Shown here: positions 9,379 through 20,750 of the stretch, one piece after another
Layout of the letters: each line of letters opens with the position of its first letter
Numbering within the stretch: position 1 is the first letter of the stretch
Source of the DNA: Mytilinidion resinicola
Lineage: Eukaryota; Ascomycota; Dothideomycetes; Mytilinidiales; Mytilinidiaceae
Direction: 5' to 3'
Assembly (NCBI RefSeq): GCF_010093595.1
Contig: NW_022985441.1
Coordinates: 1,357,838-1,421,837 of the forward strand
DNA: 64,000 bases
Program-made: the position numbers and the translations under genes
Notes under the pieces: generated by a model
Told to the model about the DNA's origin: nothing
Databases searched by the model: none
Seen by the model: only the letters and a program-made list of their open reading frames with translations

Positions 9379-11038
9379 ATGAAGCTCCTCTATCCCGTGC
9401 TGTTTCTCACCCTGGCCACCCTCACTACTGCAGCTCCTTCTGATCCCGTCTCCAACTTCACAGACCCCCTCCTCTCCTTTCAGCTCCCTCAAAGGCTCCT
9501 TCGCCCCCTGGAACTCCAAGATCCTCTCCCCCTACAAAACAGCGCTGACATCGCCCTCGAACGCAACACCTACATCACATGCCGCGGCAGCGAACTCTTC
9601 CTCTCTAACACGCGTTGGACCGCTTCCGGCACAAATGTGTACTGGCTCGGGCTCGACGAGAACGTGATCCCGCCCGCCGGCGCCCCCTTCTACGCGCTGC
9701 TGAACGCGAGCTACCCGACCAAAGCCCGGATCACCGAGATCATGAACACGGTCGCGGTGTTAGGGGGACGGACGATCCGCTCGCAGACGCTGGGGGGTTA
9801 GTGTAGGGAATCCGCTGAGTTTGATGCCGGAGCTGGGGGTGGTGAATGAGGATGCGTTTGAGACGATGGATTGGGCGGTGTACGAGGCGAGGATGCATGG
9901 GGTGCGGTTGTTTGCGCCTTTGGTGAGTATGGAGGGGCATTGGGAAGGGCCAGTTGAGAGGGTGTGGCTGACGAGTGTGTTTAGGTGGATAATTATGACT
10001 ATTATCATGGGGGGAAGTTTGTGTTTTTGAGGTGGAGGAGGGTTAATATTTCCGCGTCGGAGGCGATGCGAGTATTCAAAATCTGAAAAAATTCAAAGGC
10101 TGAAGGTGGCGTGGCAAAATCGAAGTAGAGGAAAGAAAGCTTACCCTCTTACCAGCGACCCGAAGGTTCAGGAGTTCTATACTAATCTCGTTATTATTGC
10201 GGACTTCAAGAACTACATCAAGATTCTCCTCGCACACATAAACCCCTATACTGGCCTCAGCTACGCCGACGATCCGACTATCTTCGCCTACAAAACGGGA
10301 AACGAGCTCGGTGAGCCTAAATTCCAAGCTATGAACGTCCCAGTCGCATGGACGGCCGAAATCGCGAGCTATATCAAGAAGCTCGCGCCCATGAAGTTCG
10401 TAGTCCATGGAACCTATGGAATAAACAAGACGCATCTGAGCATCAAGGACGTGGATATCTTCTCAGATCATTTTTACCCGCCGAATAACACGAAATTGAC
10501 AAACGGTATTGACCTGGTTGCTAGTGCGGATAAGGTATACTTTGCGGCAGAGTATGGTTGGACGAATGTGCAGCCGGATATGACGCCTTGGAAGACTTCT
10601 TCGCAACTATTGAGAGCTATCAGGGGAAGGAGAAGCCGGTGGTGATTGCAGGAAATTAGTTGAATCGTCTCCAGCAGCCGAGGGACAAAGTACAGCTCTT
10701 TGAGTATAATATTGACTGACACCGTGTTAGATCATTTTTGGAGTCTCTTCACGCATAACGTACCAGACTGCACGACTTACGTTAATCATTCCGGTGTAAG
10801 AGCTCCATATATGTCTTACTCCGAATCTTCTCCGAAGAGAATGCTAAAAACATAGCAACTGATTATTTGATAGGATAGCTTCACCCTGCAATATGGTAAC
10901 CCAGCAAAACCTGTCAACGTGACAGAGCAGGCTATTAAGATTCGCCAGCATTTGTTCAGGATCAAGGGCGAAATTGTGGATGCGTCTTTGCCGATTGCAC
11001 CGTGTCCAGGGCCCGATGCCGATCTTTTGAATACTTGA
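9379..11038 (+). pseudogene. broken secreted GH5 endo-1,4-beta-mannanase-like gene
   Basis: Protein similarity can be followed along the whole span in several frames. It starts with a signal peptide (MKLLYPVLFLTLATLTTA), then SGTNVYWLGLDENV and GGRTIRSQTLG. At 9792-9797 a run of six G throws the frame into TAG; with one base fewer it would continue VSVGNPLSLMPELG. Next come DNYDYYHGGKF after an intron near 9922-9984, TGNELGEP (acid/base Glu) and FAAEYGW (nucleophile Glu). A second frame change occurs near 10570-10585, after which DALEDFFATIESYQGK is read in another frame. A stop follows at 10657-10659 with no usable donor, then FWSLFTHNVPDC and FTLQYGNPA in phases that do not join. The final frame ends with TGA at 11038. 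Both catalytic glutamates remain, so decay looks recent, or some lesions are sequencing errors. GH5 mannanases cleave plant mannan outside the cell. Confidence 0.75.
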
Positions 11039-13661
11039 GGCGTGTTGCAGTGATGTGGTAGGGTTTATTAATTTGTATACTTATTCCATTTAATGAGTAG
11101 CTTGAAGAACAGAAGAAAGGCCGTTGTCTTGTGCGATTATGAGGAAGAGAACAAACGTTTCTTCGGTTCAAGAAAATGAAGGTGTTCATAACCTTGGCGT
11201 AATTGAGTGGCGCAGGTAGCTGTAACCTCGTACTCTAGATGCGGTCTAGTGAAGTTCCTTTTTTCTGATTTGTTCGTATGATGTTGTTTGTATGCGTCGT
11301 GGCGTTCCACCCTTTGCCCCGGAACGCCTTCTCACCTGATAGCATGATGTTCTAGTTTTTTCTGGGATATCCATACAGACTCGGTGGTAAGGACGTCATT
11401 GAGTGCGGGGAAGCGGGTGGCTTGACTGTAAATTATTTGGACATCGTGGTACTCATTCCGCCTTTGCGGTTCCAAAATGGATCAGTGCGGTTCCGCTACG
11501 GTTAGCAAAGTGAATGTCGCCTTCATGAACCAAGAGATCAGTAGCGCATCGTAGATAAGCGTGAAGGCCGCTAGGATGATTCCCTGGATGAATAATCGTT
11601 TCGGAGGGAGTCCGAATAGTCGATGACAGATCGTTCATGTGACCTAGCTGTAAGTCACGTGATCCGTCCAGAACCTCCTTTATAATCGCATCGTCCCTGA
11701 TTGGTTAGGGGCTACAGATTCGTGGCATCCTTGGCTTCGGGCGTGTCTAGACCGGGATGATCCTACCTGTATGCTGGGTAGATCCTTTGCGGTATCTTCC
11801 TGATGTCCACCTCAGCATCAGGGCGTATCGCGGGACGGAGTATTCCCCTCAAATTGCCAGCCGCGCCCTGCAGCAGTTGCCACCTCTTGATCAAACTTGA
11901 CCTGACCCACGTAAAGAAAAATGCGGGGCTCCACGCCCACCTCTAGCGTCTGCGGGATCGTACCAACCAGGTGAGAAGTTAGACCACATTCGATTAGCGA
12001 TTCGCGATTCAATGCGACTGGGATGGTGTGATTTGCCCCAAGGTTTTCCTTAAGCCGTTCTAGACAGGTCGGTATCAATAAGAGTGAGTAGATTAGGATG
12101 TCGGTATAAGTGGTGACGATAGAGAAATTGAACTACTCACCGTCAGATGGAGGAGGTCCGCCAGAAGAGACCCGCAGCCTGCAGGTGGTGATCCAGTCCG
12201 CGATCGGATTGCAGTCGTGGACAAGTGTATTTACGTTGTTCCGGCCGCGGATTAATTGGGGCATGGTTGGGCTGGAAGACAGTCCGAGTCTTCGCCGTCA
12301 CCACATGCATGGCCCGCATCCTGGAGTCTGGGGATCGCCGCTGTCGCCAATTCTTTCACGCCCCACACGTTCTCGCTCGCTTGATTGGAAATACAATACA
12401 TGACTGGCAGCCTCCTGGAAAACCGTTGCTGCCGGTAGTTGTGGTGGCGGTACCTGATGTCGCCATTTGCACCATAACACAGTCAAATCCTTCGATGCGA
12501 AGCGCAGAGACTGCGGGCGCGTGGAAATACCACTGTGCCATGAGTAGAAGTCCATGTCAGGCATTTCCTAGCCCGCCGAAGCGCGTCCTAGGCAAACAAG
12601 GGGAAGTTGTCGACGGCGGCGGTGATATTCGGAACCATCGACGATTCGACAGCTTTGAGTCGGCGAACGCCGCACCAGACCCTCTCCCCAGAGCAGCTTC
12701 CCAGTACGACCGAGAATCGACCGCCGAAGAGAGGCATAAGACCGCAATTTATATGCATCCAGCTTTTTTGCGTGGGCTAGCGGCTCGGCTGAGGCGACTG
12801 GCGGCAACTTGGCTGTACCATGCAACAGACCCTGGGCGAGTCGAGACCGCGAGGTGTGCTGGAAGTCCATTTCCGCAAGAGGATAAAAAGTCATAGAGCT
12901 GGGCTTTGCCGCATTGCCCTCACGATGCCTGCGGAGTCTTGACGCGCTGGAGTAGTGTGGAGAGAAGGCCGGCGCGCAGCCCGCTGCGCTTCATGACGGT
13001 GAAGGCAAAGCTGAACTGGAGCACATGACTCAGGGCTTGGCTGCTCAAGCCCTGCTGGCCACATGCTTCCACCGCAAACGGCTCTGACATGGCGCAGTGT
13101 GTCGTTGCACAAGATGTCTTCAAAATGCGCATAGAATCGGCCATTGTACCGAGAGACTATACCGAGAGACAGTACCGAGACAGATCGGGGGGGAGGCTCA
13201 CTGTCGAGGAAGATCAGCTGCGGGCTGCAGGCAGGAAATGAAGACGGCACAACGGCACGCATGATATGCCTCATGCTGGCGGCTGCTGACGATTGTGGGA
13301 TCCGCTCGGAGGGCTGAAGGACTGTCCGGAGATGGGTACCCGAGTACTTCCGAGGCACCGCTGGGACAATTGTGAAAGCAGCAGGGGTGCACCAGTGCCC
13401 GCCGCCAAGGCCCAATAGCTCCGATGATCCGGGGGGTTGTCGACGTTGTGTCTGGGGCGTCCCATCCCCACACGCCAAAGAGCTCCACGAGGCCTGGCTC
13501 GAGGAGAATGGTGAAGCTAGCCCGCCACTATGAGGGAGCCCGGCCCCGTACATAATCCTCACGATTCCCTGCCCTTGCCGCAGCTGCCCGCGTGCCCATC
13601 CCCATACTAATATCCCGTTGACCCCCCTCCCTCTCATCCAGAGGATCCCCAAACCGCCGCC
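11039..13661. other. 2.6-kb intergenic region, no supported gene
   Basis: Long frames at 12225-12896 (+) and 12891-13745 (-) have no recognisable domain, skewed composition, and the second overlaps the start of the next gene on the opposite strand, so they are treated as chance ORFs in moderately GC-rich DNA. The right part is the promoter of the CTF1-like gene and contains TGACTCA at 13026-13032, CCGAGG at 13350-13355 and a pyrimidine-rich leader before the ATG. Confidence 0.5.
13350..13355 (-). promoter_or_regulatory. CCTCGG hexamer on the minus strand upstream of the CTF1-like gene
   Basis: The plus strand reads CCGAGG, 307 bp before the ATG of the gene encoding a Far/CTF1-type factor. 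It could serve autoregulation, but one hexamer may well be chance. Confidence 0.2.
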
Positions 13662-16600
13662 ATGTCTGACTCCAACGCCTCCCTCTCGGACCACGAGATA
13701 CAGCACCATCAACAGCCTCCGAAGCGCAAGGCTGCTACTGCCCACTTGGACGGAAACGGAAATGGTCGCTCAGTGAAGAGGAGGGCGTCGAAAGCGTGCC
13801 AGTGCTGTCGAGCGCGTAAGGTACGATGCAATGTCACCGAGCACGGCGCGCCCTGCACGAATTGCAGACTGGACGAGGTCGAGTGCATTGTGTCCGAAAG
13901 CAGGAGAAAAAAGTGAGTAGTCCGCCGCCCTGAGAATCTTCCCATATCTTTTCTTTCGTTGCCCGTACGTCATCCGCGCGTACCTTCAGACCAATATCGA
14001 TCTCGAAATACCCCGGTCAACTTCCATCCGGGGAGCTGCAAAGCTGCACAGCGGTGGCAATGTGCTGACGTTAGACAGGAAATGGTCAAAGGACGAGGAC
14101 CAAACAACAGAGACAAATGCCTCGGCAGCCAGCGCGACACGGAAGCTCGCGGCGCGTGAGGCTCTGGACTCTATTCAGAATCTTGCAGCTGCCTCATCCC
14201 GTCGATCACATGATCCCGAGCCGAGCAGCGAAGAGCATGTGCCACATTCCATCTGTACGTCAACCTTTTTTTTCTTTCTTTCGTATTCCTTTATTTTTTT
14301 TAATGCGTCCCACATGACACCTGCCGTTTACATGTGCTGACGCCGGCCTCAGACCAAAGCCACGGTAGTCGGCTCAATTACAGTTTCTCCGAGCTAAATC
14401 GCAGACTCTCGGTAAACTCCAATTCAGCCGCGCAGCCGTCCATGCTAGGATTCAGTCCACTATCCACAGATTCCCGAGGACCGTACTTTGCGCATCTTGC
14501 TCCTAAACAGGCGCCGGTCGCGAATCTTCCAGCTTTCATCAAACCGCTACCAGCCAGGATTGGACCCGATGAAGTCTCGTACCTCGAGAAGAAAGGGGCC
14601 CTCACGATCCCCAGCACCCCTCTGCGCAACGAACTGCTTCGGGCCTATGTCGAGTTCGTACACCCGTACATGCCGTTGTTGGATCTCCACGAGTTTGTGG
14701 CTGCCCTAGACAATGCGGACGGCAACCTAGGGAAGATTAGCTTAATCCTTTTCCAGTCAGTCATGTTTGCTGGCTCGGCCTTTGTGGATATGCGCCATTT
14801 GCGAGCCGCTGGTTATGTCACCCGCAAGGAAGCGCGGAAGGACTTCTTCCAAAAGACGAGGGTAAGCGACAGTCATCTATTTCCGCGTAATTCGTTTTTT
14901 GCCCAACTCGCTTAACGGCACACCGCAATTCGTTCGGAATACTGACGGAACCAGCTCCTGTATGACTTCGACTACGAGTCCGATCGCGTATCCCTAGTGC
15001 AGGCACTCCTCCTGTTGACGTATTACTACGAAACTCCTGATGACCAGAAAGACACATGGCACTGGATGGGCGTGGCCACGTCGGTGGCGCACACCATCGG
15101 CCTGCACCGCAACCCGGACAAGTCGAATATGGACGCGAAGCGAACAAAGCTGTGGAAGCGGATATGGTGGTCGACCTACATGCGAGACCGCCTGATAGCG
15201 CTGGGAATGCGGAGGCCGACGCGGATAAAGACCGAGGACTACGATGTGCCCATGCTCACTCTCGATGACTTCGACCTCGCGCCCATCCCTGACACCGTGA
15301 CATGCATCCCGCAAGACTGCAGAATCGCCCGAGATGTCGATATGCAGCGCCAGTTGGCTAACATGTGCATTGAGAAGGCCAAACTATGTCTCTGCATCAG
15401 CCACGTCCTGTCCAAGCAGTACTGCGTTCTCAACAATCAGCAGGGCGTCAGCAACGACCGGACGACGATGATGCTCCTGCCCAAGAAACTTGATCCGGAG
15501 AAGTGCGAGGTCAAAGCCTGCGACGAGGAGCTCCAGAAATGGGTTGACGAGCTGCCTGAGGACGCGAAGTACAGCGATGCTTCGACTGGCGATGACTGCA
15601 TTGATCTCCACCGCGCACTGCTCCATATGGTTTTCTTCACCACGCTCTCTGCTCTTCATCGCCCCCAAGTCCTGCCATCATCCCACAGCAGCAGCGCTCC
15701 CAGTCCCAAGAACACCACAGGCGCCGAGCTGCTCGATGTATCTCGTCGGAACGTCCGTCGGGCTGCATCCGCCATTACATCCATCGCTCAACGCCTGGAC
15801 TCGCTCGACTTGGTAAAATACCTCCCTACCACCGGCGTGACTGTTCTCCTCCCAGCAATAATCATCCACCTCCTCGACATCAAGGCTCCAGAAGAAGAAA
15901 CCCGCCGCGCCTCCCTCCGCGGCTTCTGTCAATGCATGCAAGTGATGGGCAAGCTGCGCGACCTCTACGCAGCCGCCGACTACTCGACCGCTTTCCTCGA
16001 AGCCGCCATCCGCAAAGCAGGCATCCACATCGCACCACTGCCAGGCCTGACCACGAACCCTCTCGCGAAGCCCTCGCCCGTCACCACAGTCGAGGACCTC
16101 GTCGACGCCGGCCGCCGCCTCGACCTCGCCCAGCTCAGCCAGCAAGCGCCGCACTTCGCGCGCGCCCTGACACCACCTCCGGACGCCGGCACGACCAACC
16201 TCACCGCGCTGGAAAAGGGGCCGAACGTCACCGACGAAGAAGTCGCGCGGCGCCTCGAGACGTTCCTCGCGTCGACGCCGCCAGAGAGCGACCACCACAG
16301 CGAAGACCACGACCACCTCTCCATCACGCACACACGCGGCATGCGGCAGTACGCCTCGCACGACCACGACGAAAATTGTGACCACGACCACGACGAGGCC
16401 TGCCCGCAGTTCCACCCGGAGCACTCGTCGGCCCACGCCATGCACATGCCGAACCCGTTCAACCACCACGGCGACGAGATGATGTTCTCGAGCCTGCCGC
16501 TGAACAACGACTTCGACGACGGCGACTTCGACAGCTTGCTGAATCTGGATGCGGTGGGCGAGGCGTTTACGTTCGACGACGGACATCCGATCAGCTTGCA

Positions 16601-16673
16601 GGGGGAGAGCAGCGGGTTTGCGATGGATGTGGATTGGATGAACAGTATGGGAAATTTGGAGATGGCGAATTGA
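13662..16673 (+). CDS. CTF1: Zn2Cys6 transcription factor of the CTF1/FarA-FarB family
   Basis: Exons 13662-13912, 14079-14254, 14353-14861 and 14955-16673; 884 residues. The zinc cluster uses C46, C49, C56, C65, C68 and C75 (CQCCRARKVRC...CTNC...C) and is preceded by a basic run KRRASK. The middle homology region (fungal-specific transcription factor domain) is near residues 200-560, with the very conserved blocks DFDYESDRVSLVQALLLLTY, WHWMGVATSVAHTIGLHRNP and RDRLIALGMRRPTRIK, which are diagnostic of cutinase transcription factor 1 and the Far regulators. Members activate cutinase or fatty-acid utilisation genes on exposure to fatty acids. The C-terminus is unusual in having a His/Asp-rich stretch (about residues 756-825), followed by an acidic tail that could be an activation domain. 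Intron 1 is long (166 nt) but has a good branch site (GTGCTGAC). The exact paralogue (alpha/FarA or beta/FarB) is not resolved. Confidence 0.92.
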
Positions 16674-18527
16674 GAAAATCCGACGATTTGTATTGTTTTT
16701 GTTGTTTTCGTACTGAGTTGCGGTTTTGTTGTGCAAGGCGTACTGCGGAAAAGTTTACCCTAGATTTTTGTCGTTGCGCAAACGTCGTTTGCAGTTTTTT
16801 TGTTTTATGTTTTTTTTCTTTGGTTGTGGAGAGTTTCCTTTGGAGCATTTTCACTGCACAATACGATATCCATCTGCGAATATTAGCCTCGGCGCTCTTT
16901 GCACGTATATATGTTGGACCGGGGGAGGAGTGGTGGAGAAAGGGAGGAATGATTTGGAAAAAGCAGACGGATAGTGAGAATTGATGAGATGATGTTTAAG
17001 AGCTGGTGTTTTGTTTGGAGAAGTGACGGAGCATTTTACACGCTCTAGTCTTGATGCTAATCACATGCCTAGTGGCATAATCATGTGACTCGAGGGTTCT
17101 TTCGCGTATAAAGGGTTTGCTCTCATCGAAGCGAGAACTCTTCTTCATCGGTTGAGGAGTTGGGGTTTGGAGATCGATGAGCGGCAGACTACGATGGAGT
17201 GGGTTGTGGATTTTCCTGCTGGAACAAAACAAATCAGCCATCCATGGCATACATGAGGCGTGTGGGTGTGTTCAAACGGATTGTGTTGGGACTACATGGC
17301 AGGGCTAAAGCTTCAAAACACACAGCTAGACTGATCATGGAGCTAGAGGAAGGGGGGAGTCAAAGCATATTCCCACCAGCGCCATGGAGTTGGTTGGAGT
17401 TGGAGAAGGAGACTCGTGTCCACCGTCTATCACCTGCTGTCGATAATGAGCACCATTAGCCCATCCGACTGCTGTTCCATCATCCTAGGTGAATCGTATT
17501 GACGAGGGTGGTTCATCTAGATTAGCGATCAGCGCCATCTTGTCTTGAGGTGCTGAGCCACGCATAAGATTGAGGGACTGCAGATGTTGATGCCTCAGTG
17601 CGGACACAACCACTACCCATCAGTCCATTTGCATTCCTGTTTATTTCAAGCTAAAGCAACCTCGTTCTTCAGAATAGAGATCGAGTAGGAAGGATTTATA
17701 CCCCGTCTGCGTTGAAGACCATATATGTCACGTGACCTGACCACGGACCCGGCTACCAGCCTATCAACGGCGGCTACAACTCGAATAGATTCGTCATTGA
17801 ATGAAGTGATTCCCTGATTAGTTCCGAACTGCAGATTAGAGGTTTCTGATCCACGCACTAGGAGCTGAAGTGACGAAACCAGGGTTGAATTTAAAGACGA
17901 ACGCTGCAAGAGTTACTAAAAGCCGCCTTGCTCCGTATAATGCGGATACGCTATATATAACGAGTCTTCGTCCATCTCTGGTGCCTGTGTCTATCTTGAT
18001 AAGGTAAGAATCTTCCCCGAATGCACGATATCTAGTAGTCGAGACGTAATAAAAGCAAACAGCCAGACCAGCTAACCTCTTCCGGGTATCGTCGTTGAGG
18101 ACATAAAAGGGATACTTTCCCACTCGAAACGGTAGGAAGAGAAGAAGAGAGAAGAAAACACAGCAAAAATCCCACCTCTATGACTTTTACCAGCCGTTGT
18201 CTTAGAGATTTGCTAGGGAAGCATGAAAGTAACGCCAAATTTTTGCAGCCGGGAGAACCAATGAGAGTTAAAGAAAAGACTCGTGGTTGTTGAAGCCGCG
18301 CATCTGTTTCTAGTCGCCATTAGAATTTAAGAGTCTATCTCAGAAATGCAGTTCGGCATTGAAAGAAGAAGGTTGTGCGAATGAAAGAGACGGAGAGTAG
18401 ACAATGCTGGCAGTATTGATTGAAATAGAAGAACCAGGTGCGGACCACAATAGCCTCTTGCAGTGATCTCAAAGCAGGCTTGAATACTCCGTATCTTTCG
18501 TCTCATCAAACTAGAGGGTCCAGTTTT
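16674..18527. other. 1.9-kb intergenic region between convergent genes, no gene seen
   Basis: Both flanking genes end here. It contains T-rich downstream sequence (16690-16830) consistent with the CTF1-like 3' end. Small ORFs on both strands have no recognisable product. Confidence 0.6.
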
Positions 18528-19850
18528 CTACTCTTCTTGTGCCCATCTTCGCTCCCGCAGCGGCAGTTTGCTGCCCTCCTTCTCCCTCTTTCCCTCAACC
18601 TCCGCTTTCCATGCCCAGAACTCGCCCAGTCTGATCTCGGCATAATTGGCGTAATCGAAGTCAATTTGCGAGATCTGAGCTTGAATCAGCGCCCAAATTC
18701 CCCAATAGAAGCCCGGCACGCCGCGGAAGCGGTCCACTTCCTCAAACAACTGCTCGGACTCGGAGCTGTCAAACGAGCGGTTCGTATGTGAGTTGTAGCT
18801 CGCTAGATATGCCTTGAGGAAATCGCGGCGCTGTGAGCGGGTTGGGAGGACATTGAAATCGCAGTCGAAGCCGCCCCACTCCGCGAAGTGATTGGCGAGA
18901 TCGAAGGCTGCAGGTGCGGGTGTTGCATACTCGTAGTCGATGAAAGACACCTCGACGAAAAGGTCAACTTCGTCTGAGCAGGCAGAACTGCTAGATCGTG
19001 AAGAGGATGCAGATGAAGATGGGTGGATGATGACGTTTCCACAGAGAAGGTCGCAATGGGCGAAGACAAAGGGTTTGGCATCGAGGCCAGAGACATTGCC
19101 GAATGTCTTGACGAGCCATTCGAGTTCTGTTTGGAGTGTGTCGCATCGGGTCTTTTCAGCTTGTGAGGTGGAAGGGAGGGCAAGGATCCATTTCTGCATG
19201 ACAGTCCAAAGATTTGGAACTGGTTTGCCAGGGATGAGTTTTTCAATTGCTTCAAGAGACGCAGTTCGCTTATTGCGAGGCTTTGTGGGGTGGCCATTTG
19301 AAAGGCTAGGGGTGGGTTCTGAGCTAATGGCTGAAATGGGGAGCGTTGCGTGCCATTCTCCCAATCGCTTCGCCACACCACGCCAGACCTCTGGTCGGCG
19401 AAGATCAGCTGGCGAGCAGACACTGCCCTCGACGTATTTATAAAGGAGCCCGTTTTCGAATCGTGCAAGAAGCGACGGTGCAAGGTTGTGGCGGGCTAGC
19501 AGGGAGTGTGCGAGTGCTTCTCCTGTAAACTGGTTAGATGCAATCAGTCCGAGCTCGTCTGAGCACCTACTCTCGCGGTCAATCAGCACATCGGTGCCTT
19601 TGCCATACGCCCTCAGCAGCACAGCCTCCCGGTCCACCTGCTTCTCTGACAGCCCTGGCAGCTTGTTGATGGCTTTGAATAGCTGATTCGTGATGCCGTC
19701 GGTAAATTTGACAAACGTTATCGTCTCCTGCGTAGCTTTCCACTCGGGTCTGAGGGCTAGTATGAGTTGCAAGGCGGAGTTCTGCGAGTCGGTGTTGTCG
19801 TAGGAAAGTTGGATATGCCGAATGGCCTCAGACTTCTGAAGAGCAGCCAT
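18528..19850 (-). CDS. EKI1: ethanolamine kinase
   Basis: Exons 19571-19850 and 18528-19522 code for 424 residues. The product phosphorylates ethanolamine (and possibly choline), the first step of the CDP-ethanolamine branch of phospholipid synthesis. Visible motifs are LIDRE near residue 90, LLARFENGLLYKYVEG, the phosphotransferase motif FAHCDLLCGNVI (Asp as catalytic base, Asn as metal ligand) and FIDYEYATPAPAAFDLANHF, the choline/ethanolamine kinase signature with its metal-binding Asp. The intron (19523-19570) has good consensus ends and a CTAAC branch point. It is 48 nt long with no in-frame stop, so the unspliced frame reads through 440 residues. The spliced form is preferred because DRE-REALAHSLLA matches the family without the inserted residues. 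Confidence 0.93.
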   Translation of the reverse strand: MAALQKSEAIRHIQLSYDNTDSQNSALQLILALRPEWKATQETITFVKFTDGITNQLFKAINKLPGLSEKQVDREAVLLRAYGKGTDVLIDRESRCSDELGLIASNQFTGEALAHSLLARHNLAPSLLARFENGLLYKYVEGSVCSPADLRRPEVWRGVAKRLGEWHATLPISAISSEPTPSLSNGHPTKPRNKRTASLEAIEKLIPGKPVPNLWTVMQKWILALPSTSQAEKTRCDTLQTELEWLVKTFGNVSGLDAKPFVFAHCDLLCGNVIIHPSSSASSSRSSSSACSDEVDLFVEVSFIDYEYATPAPAAFDLANHFAEWGGFDCDFNVLPTRSQRRDFLKAYLASYNSHTNRSFDSSESEQLFEEVDRFRGVPGFYWGIWALIQAQISQIDFDYANYAEIRLGEFWAWKAEVEGKREKEGSKLPLRERRWAQEE

Positions 19851-20750
19851 TCTAAGGGTAGTATTTGGCGGTTTATGGGTCTACAAGGTCTTCAAGTCAG
19901 CTTTCATCGCTCTCACCTAGTACAACTAATGAAACCAGCAAGTGAGTGCCAAAGAGGCCCGCGACATGTGGTAATGCAGCGCTCGTTGTTGCGTGACGCG
20001 GAAACGAGCGGGAGTGTAGAGAACGGGTGAAGCACGGAGGGACCTACGGCTAGATGGAATATACTCAGAATAAGGTGGGGAGTTCTCGCCGGGGAGTAAT
20101 GCGTAGTTGATCGGGTGGTGTCGTGGTGTAAGCGCAATTTGGTTGTTGAAGTTGCGTGCGTAGACACGAGACCTTTCCGGAGAACTGGCTTTGGGGATTT
20201 TGGCAGGCGGAACCCTGCCAAACGCCAATGCCGACGCCGCACAGTGACGCGAGCTTCTCGGCTCGCGTGGACCCTTCTCTTGCATTAATGCATCCGTGGC
20301 ATCCTTCACTTCAGCCTTGCCGTCACGCCCTCACCACCAACACCACCAATCCATCAGCCCCATCAGCTGAAGCTTGTGTACTCCTCGTCCAAGCCCCTAC
20401 CTCCTGCGCAACTAGCCATGCGTCCAGCTTGAACGAAAAGACGACCAGTTTGCCGCTGATTAATACCGTCGAACGCTATAAGTACCCTTCGTATTACATT
20501 TCCAGAAAAGGCACAATACAAGGAGGAAACCCTGCGGGCGCTAGTCTGCTATTGATCGGAGTTCTTCGATCCTATTTCCAGGAAACAACGACGAAACTCA
20601 AGGCGCTTCTTTTGAACGCTTCATAACCTCGCCCGGCCACCCTAAACGGCGATATCCGCGAACTCAGTCCCATCATAGGCTGCAACTTGTAGACTTCCTC
20701 TCAGGTTTAGATTGGACAAGTTGGTCCTAACGGATCAGAAGAAAGTCACC
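19851..20750. other. divergent promoter region, no gene seen
   Basis: Shared upstream region of EKI1 (-) and the first F-box gene (+). A 156-codon frame at 20156-20626 lacks recognisable features and is not called. Confidence 0.55.

Noticed and set aside
9788..9812. Possible very short intron explaining the TAG in the GH5 gene
   Set aside because: GTTAGTGTAG would be an intron of about ten bases, far too short; a one-base difference in the G run is the simpler explanation.
12225..13745. 223- and 284-codon frames on opposite strands
   Set aside because: No family features; the minus-strand one runs into the CTF1-like start codon region, and both show low-complexity Arg/Gly/Pro/Ser composition.
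15678..16736. 352-codon minus-strand frame
   Set aside because: Antisense to the C-terminal exon of the CTF1-like gene; Val/Arg-rich composition typical of a shadow frame.
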